Positions 62,381 through 64,000 of a DNA stretch of 64,000 bases are shown piece after piece. Every line of letters begins with the position of its first letter. The first letter of the stretch is position 1. A model generated the notes under the pieces. That model saw only the letters and a list, made by a program, of their open reading frames with translations, was not told where the DNA came from and made no database searches. Origin of the DNA: Maribellus comscasis (lineage in GTDB: Bacteria; Bacteroidota; Bacteroidia; Bacteroidales; Prolixibacteraceae); contig NZ_CP046401.1 in assembly GCF_009762775.1 (NCBI RefSeq), forward strand, positions 1,922,001-1,986,000. The letters run 5' to 3'. The position numbers and the translations under genes are program-made.

Positions 62381-64000
62381 TTAAAACGGCTTTATCGTTA
62401 ATTTATATTTCCCGGCATGCGCCTTTACCCTGTATTTTTGCAACTGCCGGATAGCAGTGCCCCCTACTCCCGACACTTCATAATCAATATTCAGAATCGT
62501 ATTTGGCGCTTCTTTCAACTGGTAGGTGTACATTGCCCGGGAAAGATTATCGGTGGAATATTTGTGCAGGCTAAAATTGAGTAATTCACTCCCTCTTACG
62601 AACAACCCGTCGCCATTTTTATTCTGAACTTTTAGCCAGCGCACATCGGTGCGGTTGCCATAATCCTGCGGAATAATATAGGGCGTGTACATCTCATCGG
62701 CATCCGATTTATAAACAGCAACTTTAGCCCCCGTTTTTCGATCGGGGTAGGTTTCAAACGGTCCGCGACCATACCACTCCACATTTTTAAACTCCTTTGG
62801 CAATTGAAACTGTAAACCAATCTTTGGTAACATATCGGGCATCGGACCGTTTGGAATAATTTCCTGTTCGAGTTGAATCGTACCGTCAGCAAAAACAGTC
62901 CAGGTTTCATTTCGCTGAAAAGCAGAAAAATATCCCCCCCGGTTTAACCTTCGGTTTGCTGGCAACGATGAATTTGAAAAAGCTTTTATTTTCACAACAA
63001 CTTCTCCACCCGATTTTTTAAGGACATCCATTTCATTCAATTGCGACTCAAGATCACGCATTCCCAGTGTGCGCAACTGATTGTCGATGCTCCGGCCAAA
63101 GCCATCTGTCATTTTACTTTTTTCAAAAAAGTAACTTCCCCACGGATCGATATCATTCGCCAAGGGTGCACGCCAAACATTAAACACAGGGCCGTCTTCC
63201 AGATATTCTTTTCCTTTAAACTGAAAAGAACTGATTTTCCCTGTTGTTTTATCAAAAGTATATTTGAATTCACTGCCGCTTACAACAATTGCTGCGTCAT
63301 TTTCGGAAACATTGACTCCTCTTTGTTTAATTTCACTTTCAACATTATAAAATAAAGTTGGGATTTTGATTTGTTCCCAGGCAATTTCGTGACCAGCGTC
63401 TGCCCACGCTGCAGCTTGTTTCAAAACAAATGTAACAGTGAGGAAACACTCAGAATTTATTTCCACCTTGGGCATCCGGTAACCGATGGTATCCAGTTTC
63501 CACTGTTGTGCCGGAAGATTTATATCAAAAAAACCTCGCTGTATTGTATCCCCGTTCACGGTCAGCTCCCAGATTCCGGCAAGTTCATTCAGATTTTTAA
63601 ACTGATGGCGATTGGTAATTTTTACAATCCCTTTTTCAATATCAACAGCTTCTATCAGAACAGGCTGCCCTGATTTTTTTATCTGGTAAATTTCGGGCTG
63701 AATTTTGCGATCAGGCCAGATAATTCCATAGGTTCTTCCCCCCAATCCAACGGCAAAAAATTCACCATCCTTTTTATCTTTCTCAAAATCGAGCGCTAAT
63801 ACTTCATCGGATACAAGTTCGTTAAATTGAGAAACCGGAACAGCCCGGTCAAATACCCTCACTTCATCAATAATCATTTTCGAGAGCCTGCCCGAATATT
63901 CTCCCTGATCCTGGGTATCGGCTTCGCGGCCAATACAAAGCGGAAAAGGTGTGTGACTTATGTTCCCGCTAAAACGGGTTTCTGCCACTACGTTTTCATC
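62381..64000 (-). CDS. GH2-family beta-galactosidase-like enzyme, C-terminal part (runs off right edge)
   Basis: 540 codons are visible and the gene continues beyond the window. Visible order: a concanavalin/LamG-like fragment (SKMIIDEVRVFDRAVPVSQF), a GH2 domain-4-like beta sandwich (IVKITNRHQFKNLNELAGIW, FFDINLPAQQ), then the Bgal_small domain (SGSEFKYTFDKTTGKISSFQ, FNVWRAPLANDID, VEWYGRGPFETYPDRKTGA). The catalytic barrel must be upstream outside the window. The LamG-like part lies between the expected catalytic barrel and domain 4. Probably secreted or periplasmic, acting with the neighbouring sulfatase and GH30-like enzyme. Confidence 0.88.
   Translation of the reverse strand, partial: DENVVAETRFSGNISHTPFPLCIGREADTQDQGEYSGRLSKMIIDEVRVFDRAVPVSQFNELVSDEVLALDFEKDKKDGEFFAVGLGGRTYGIIWPDRKIQPEIYQIKKSGQPVLIEAVDIEKGIVKITNRHQFKNLNELAGIWELTVNGDTIQRGFFDINLPAQQWKLDTIGYRMPKVEINSECFLTVTFVLKQAAAWADAGHEIAWEQIKIPTLFYNVESEIKQRGVNVSENDAAIVVSGSEFKYTFDKTTGKISSFQFKGKEYLEDGPVFNVWRAPLANDIDPWGSYFFEKSKMTDGFGRSIDNQLRTLGMRDLESQLNEMDVLKKSGGEVVVKIKAFSNSSLPANRRLNRGGYFSAFQRNETWTVFADGTIQLEQEIIPNGPMPDMLPKIGLQFQLPKEFKNVEWYGRGPFETYPDRKTGAKVAVYKSDADEMYTPYIIPQDYGNRTDVRWLKVQNKNGDGLFVRGSELLNFSLHKYSTDNLSRAMYTYQLKEAPNTILNIDYEVSGVGGTAIRQLQKYRVKAHAGKYKLTIKPF

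Overview
The window looks like a chromosome segment from a marine or sediment-type Bacteroidota, most likely near Marinilabiliales/Prolixibacteraceae. Reasons: AT-rich DNA, several TAnnTTTG promoter -7 boxes, a TonB-dependent receptor, LytTR regulators, an lptC/porin/PpiD envelope operon, formylglycine sulfatases with glycoside hydrolases, and C39 transporters serving double-glycine peptides. No rRNA, tRNA or CRISPR array was recognised. All family names come from reading the translations; no search was run.

Layout. 0-4.3 kb: 5'-part of a DksA-type zinc-finger gene and ileS, whose catalytic core carries an in-frame, ~435 bp, GC-palindrome-bounded insertion encoding a DUF559 nuclease-like domain. 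4.4-10.0 kb (minus strand): a bacteriocin-like locus with HlyD adaptor, C39 peptidase/ABC exporter, small HTH regulator, two double-glycine peptides, a 50-aa membrane miniprotein that resembles the second half of one peptide, and a CPBP membrane protease-like protein (possible immunity). 10.2-19.8 kb: a patchwork of unrelated genes (SnoaL-like lipoprotein, large BNR/VPS10-like secreted protein, orphan Imm63 immunity protein, membrane LytTR regulator with a putative alpha/alpha-toroid protein, GNAT, DUF1801) separated by spacers rich in dyads and gene debris. 19.9-25.5 kb: RND efflux operon (adaptor, pump, TolC).

25.9-37.2 kb: housekeeping. A cupin, nadB-nadC (NAD synthesis), coaX, then an envelope series (FadL-like porin, TPR protein, LptC, CBS/CorC protein, PpiD-like foldase) and a convergent FKBP. 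37.3-44.5 kb: a conserved Bacteroidota barrel protein of unknown role, a LytS/LytTR-type two-component pair, a TPR protein, a TonB receptor and a lipoprotein. 44.7-48.8 kb: gpmI, a DUF3109 protein, a secreted repeat-family protein next to a decayed paralogue, and a GNAT.

48.8-64 kb: a HEAT-tailed sulfatase lipoprotein, VOC and HD proteins, an acyl-CoA synthetase, purM-prfA-pyrF, an MDR oxidoreductase, then a carbohydrate block (GH30-like hydrolase, second sulfatase, lipoprotein acetolactate decarboxylase, and the C-terminal part of a GH2 enzyme running off the right edge). The two sulfatases and two hydrolases suggest breakdown of a sulfated, galactose-containing polysaccharide.

Most notable are the nuclease-bearing insertion inside ileS and the bacteriocin-like locus with its toxin-mimicking miniprotein.
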